Source: Microvelia longipes (lineage: Eukaryota; Arthropoda; Insecta; Hemiptera; Veliidae). From it: a stretch of DNA of 64,000 nucleotides. The stretch lies in contig JACMZG010001914.1 in the NCBI GenBank assembly GCA_018340805.1, forward strand, positions 23,181,943 to 23,245,942, in the 5' to 3' direction. Shown piece after piece: positions 60,732-64,000 of this stretch. Within the stretch, counting starts at the first letter, position 1; each line of letters starts with the position of its first letter. The notes under the pieces are model-generated. The model was not told the DNA's origin and ran no database searches. It saw nothing but the letters and a program-made list of their open reading frames with translations. A program made the translations under genes and the position numbers.

Positions 60732-61014
60732 ATTTTGAAGAGCCCCTAAACAGATAAACCACAAGTAGGGAACTCTGCATATAAGAACACAGATAATAAT
60801 CAGAAATTAAAAATTAAGAATAAAATTAAACTTAACCTAATTGACTAGAAAGCGTACTGATTAAAATTATGTAACTTAAATCTTAAAAATAAAATCAAGC
60901 CAATAGATTCAGAACAGAGATAAAGTACAGAACGTAAACAAATTATTACGAGAGATTGGTAGAGAATTGACAACACTAACAAGACGGACAAGAGGGGATA
61001 GGAGGATAATAAGC

Positions 61015-61038
61015 GAATATATATATATAAATATATAT

Positions 61039-61108
<70 letters not shown>
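61015..61108. repeat. (AT)n microsatellite
   Basis: TA dinucleotides with small interruptions. Confidence 0.95.
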
Positions 61109-61109
<1 letters not shown>

Positions 61110-61184
61110 GTATCTAGACACTTTCTTGTAAACACACTATCTTTCGAATGGATTAATATTTTTTAAACAAACTAGGTACAAAAA

Positions 61185-61300
61185 TCAACCTTCGGAGGAC
61201 ACGAACCCTATTAAAAACCAAGTTTTTGTGACGTCATTAACCCGGTTTGCTGAGTCAGCGAAATTTCAAAATTCAGGGTTAATATTTTTTGCCGCGAAAA
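61185..61300 (-). mobile_element. family A middle fragment, reversed
   Basis: GTGACGTCATTAACCCGG, then GCTGAGTCAGCGAAATTTC corresponds to the reversed family A segment at 38585-38630. Confidence 0.5.
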
Positions 61301-61504
61301 AGGTTGATACTTATGTTTTTGAGACGCTGAATCGAATGAAACCGGTCCGAAGTCGATACAACCACTCTAAGTGACCTAAAAATCGAAATACCAATGTAAA
61401 TTACCAAAGACCAAAATTTAGGTCGATAAAAAATAAATTTCGAGTAGGGTGTCGATTTTAATGTTTTTCGGGTCTCTGAGTTAAATGCCAGTGGTCCGGA
61501 GTCA

Positions 61505-62455
61505 ATACGACCACTCAAACTCAGGGTACCTGGGTTCACATCCTGGAAGGGTCGATAATTTTTTATCGTTTTTTTTTACTTAATATAAGTTTACAACTAG
61601 AAAATAATTCTGGCACGGTGTCCGCATGACGGGCGAATTTCCTTTGGATGCGAGCACTGAAACCCAGAGTACCTGGGTTCAAATCCTAGTAGGGACAATA
61701 ATTTTGTATCGTTTTTTTACCTAATATAAGTTTACAACTAGAAAATAATTCTGGCGCGGTGGTCCACATGTCGGGCGAATTTCTTTTGGATGCGTGTTTC
61801 CGTGCTTGTTACATGATATAAGTTTATAACTACAAAATAAATAATTCCGGCGCGGTGGTCCGCTGTCGGGCGAATTTAATTTAGAATGCGTGTTTCCGTG
61901 CTAAACAACTTATTTCTTGCTTATGCAAGAACCATGCCCATTGCGTGGTTCCGGTTCATGCTTTAGAACCTAAGCAGTTACTCAATTGTCAAGCACTGCT
62001 CGTAACTCATTTTGTCTGTATTTTCCAAAGGAAATGCGCTAAAACCTTTAAAGATAACTGACTAAGCTTAAAGATAAGTAACTAAGCTTTAAACTAGTGC
62101 AAATAATAATGCGTACTTCTAATTTTAGAGGCATAGTTTTGTGCAACCAACTGGATGATTATGCGCATTTCCTTTGGAAAATACAGACAAAATGAGTTAC
62201 GAGCAGTGCTTGACAATTGAGTAACTGCTTAGGTTCTAAAGCATGAACCTGAACCACGCAATGGGCATGGTTCTTGCATAAGCAATAAAAGGGTTGCTTA
62301 GCACGGAAACACGTATTCTAAATTCTAAATTCGCCCGACAGCGGACCACCGCGCCGGAATTATTTATTTAGTAGTTGTAAACTTATATAATGTAAAAAGC
62401 ACGGAAACACGCATCCAAAGGAAATTCGCCCGACATGCGGACCACCGCGCCAGAA
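61505..62455. mobile_element. foldback element with arms built of subrepeats
   Basis: Arms at 61747-62040 and 62162-62455 are nearly perfect complements. Within each arm the module CTGGCGCGGTGGTCCGCATG, TCGGGCGAATTT, TGCGTGTTTCCGTGCT occurs twice. On the left two further modules precede it at about 143-bp spacing (61505-61746), each with a tRNA B-box-like CTGGGTTCAAATCC. The 120-bp centre is unique. No coding sequence. Confidence 0.8.
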
Positions 62456-63808
62456 TTTTTTACCACCCTATAGGACACAACCTTCTTCTAAATTAACTTT
62501 AGGTAAATATAACCACTTACATTTAGATAAAAATCAAAGATGTACATCTAATAAAGTTCATTAAACTTTAGAAAAACTTCGATGAAAGTGAATTTGGTTG
62601 TACAAGACATCAGGGAGTTAGGGTCATCTACCCCGTAGTGGCAGTACAGAAATGACCTAGAAATGGTTAAGTTTAGGAAACCTGACTTTACCTGTGTGGT
62701 TACTAGACTTACAGGGTTTATAGGGACATCAAACTTTAGTAAGAATCAAAACCGGAATACCCCTATGAACTTGATGTAGGGTCAACAAACTTCTGCTTTT
62801 TCAACTAAAGAAAAATACTTAGCAGAAGGTAATAAGAAGATTCCCTCCCCATCCCCAAAATTATGCCCCCTTATAAATTTAGAGGTTTACAATTTTATCA
62901 TATGTGGTATCAGCTTTAGGATGTATCAAGAGGAGAGTTTGACACCTTGGGACAATTGCTGCTCCATCTGGATGTCTACTAGAACCATTGAAGTTACTTT
63001 GGTACATGGTCAATTGAGAGCGGGTCTTTTAGTACAGGGATAATAAAACACTGTTTTTGCTGACCAGATACCAACTGATAGTTCTTAGATGAAATAAGCC
63101 AAAATTTCCTGTTTAATGACATTTCTCCAAACAAAATTGTATCTATAGAGAAAACAGAAAGCTAAGTGGCACGCTATTTAAATATTACGTTCATAAATTT
63201 AAGGGGGAAATAACACCTTGAAGCTGAATCAACAAAACACATTTCTAATGTAATTAGTATTTTTGTGAATTTTTACAGCAAATGAGCTTTAGAGTTTAGG
63301 GTCATGTAATGGAGAGTTGGATTTTTTGGAAGTATATACGTATCCACACACACACACATCTTTTATTTGCTTGATTTTGTTTACTTAATGACCTTTTGAC
63401 GTCAAAAGTCTTCATTTTTATCACGCAAAAATAATATGTAAAAACCACGACAATATTTTTTATCCAAATTATCAAAGGAAGGACGTATTGTAAAGGAAAT
63501 TCAACCGGCCGTAATAGTTATCATAGTTGAAGACCCAAACTCAAATAACTTATCACTGGGCTTATCCAATCGCGTTGCCATTTTATTATTTCAAATTATT
63601 ATGGAACTTGGGAAATAGTTATAAGATAATACTGGACATTAAAGTAACGCGAGCAAAAAAAAAGCTAAATCAATGTTTTGTTTTCTCTCAGAATCAGATT
63701 TCTTTAAATTTGATCCCAATTCATTATAGATTTTGTGATTACATAAAATAAAAATTAGTACTATTTTATTCCAATTCTATGTCAGTTTAATTTGTTGGAG
63801 GTCGCACA
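62456..63808. other. unique DNA, nothing firmly recognised
   Basis: A 49-codon minus frame near 62890-63040 is mildly protein-like but unsupported. A short CA run lies at 63345-63358. Confidence 0.4.
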
Positions 63809-64000
63809 TTAGCAGCACCTTTCTCGCGGGTTCTCGGCGCATTTAATTTCTGCTTCCAGAATGAAGAATATTTTTTTAAGCTTTCGTGTTGCCCAAAAAT
63901 CATCCATATAGTTCATTGAACTTATTTCTGCTAGACTTGCGGACAATGTTGTTGTTAAGTTCATCGCTCTTCTAATCTTTCTACAATTCGGATTTATTTC
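63809..64000 (-). CDS. candidate partial coding segment, cut by the window edge
   Basis: On minus the frame is open from the window edge for 63 codons to a TAA at 63809-63811. The peptide contains NLTTTLSASLAEISS, NYMDDFWATRKLKK and FFILEAEIKCAENP. It is less AT-biased in places than its surroundings, and an AAAG/GTGCTG donor would end an exon at 63819. YMDD resembles the reverse-transcriptase active-site motif, but the flanking residues do not support that family. It is unrecognised and may be chance. Confidence 0.25.
   Translation of the reverse strand, partial: EINPNCRKIRRAMNLTTTLSASLAEISSMNYMDDFWATRKLKKIFFILEAEIKCAENPRERCC

Noticed and set aside
62890..63040. 49-codon minus frame with MYQSNFNGSSRHPDG
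   Set aside because: Length is within chance expectation and no domain or splice context supports it.

Overview
This window is eukaryotic, AT-rich nuclear DNA with almost no protein-coding content. The signs are long (AT)n tracts, tRNA-derived SINEs with target-site duplications, many miniature and foldback transposons, several minisatellites, and candidate splice signals instead of bacterial gene structure. Penelope-type hammerhead ribozymes, GAGA-rich blocks and this repeat mix fit an invertebrate, most likely an arthropod with a large genome. That assignment is inference with modest confidence. Nothing suggests prokaryotic, viral or organellar DNA.

Coding evidence is slight. One 90-nt segment at 4316-4405 on the minus strand looks like a real internal exon: acceptor, 30 open codons in phase 0, donor. 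A 63-codon open frame runs off the right edge at 63809-64000, also minus, and is a weaker candidate. The other open frames are low-complexity (AT-repeat Ile/Tyr runs, minisatellite Ser/Tyr/His runs) or chance. The window is therefore probably intergenic or a large intron of a minus-strand gene.

Layout. 0-5 kb: AT-rich DNA, the candidate exon, then a GC-enriched block with GAGA and GCCAT motifs and a TATA-like box. 5-12 kb: MITE copies and a 27-bp tandem repeat. 11.8-12.7 kb: two adjacent foldback elements with hammerhead cores. 13.1-18.4 kb: a degenerate repeat, two GC-enriched blocks with CTCF-like and TCF-like motifs, and a minisatellite interrupted by an inverted-repeat element. 24-29 kb: several copies of a GC-rich-headed repeat (family A) and a 229-bp SINE. 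30.7-31.4 kb: an element with about 40-bp terminal inverted repeats. 32.6 kb: a GC-enriched block sharing a 15-mer with the 4.7 kb block. 33.5-37.9 kb: a full MITE, an (AT)n tract, a 19-bp tandem array and a CRE-containing palindrome. 38.4-39.7 kb: family A and a third hammerhead foldback. 41.2-43.2 kb: two more GC-enriched blocks. 44-45.3 kb: a 482-bp palindrome beside a 47-bp tandem array. 46.4-47.6 kb: a 561-bp SINE, a solo hammerhead motif and a tRNA-like sequence. 48.5-54.8 kb: a GGGCCC-rich element, family A copies, a nested MITE and a large minisatellite. 55.9-62.5 kb: microsatellites and a complex foldback whose arms contain their own subrepeats.

The most interesting signal is a set of hammerhead-ribozyme-like cores (stem I, CUGANGA, stem II, GAAA, very short stem III, H, stem I). 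They sit in inverted pairs in three foldback elements with 11-12 bp target duplications and an asymmetric tail, plus one solo copy. Each of the three foldbacks keeps exactly one intact core; the partner arm is mutated at an essential position. This fits non-autonomous Penelope-like elements.
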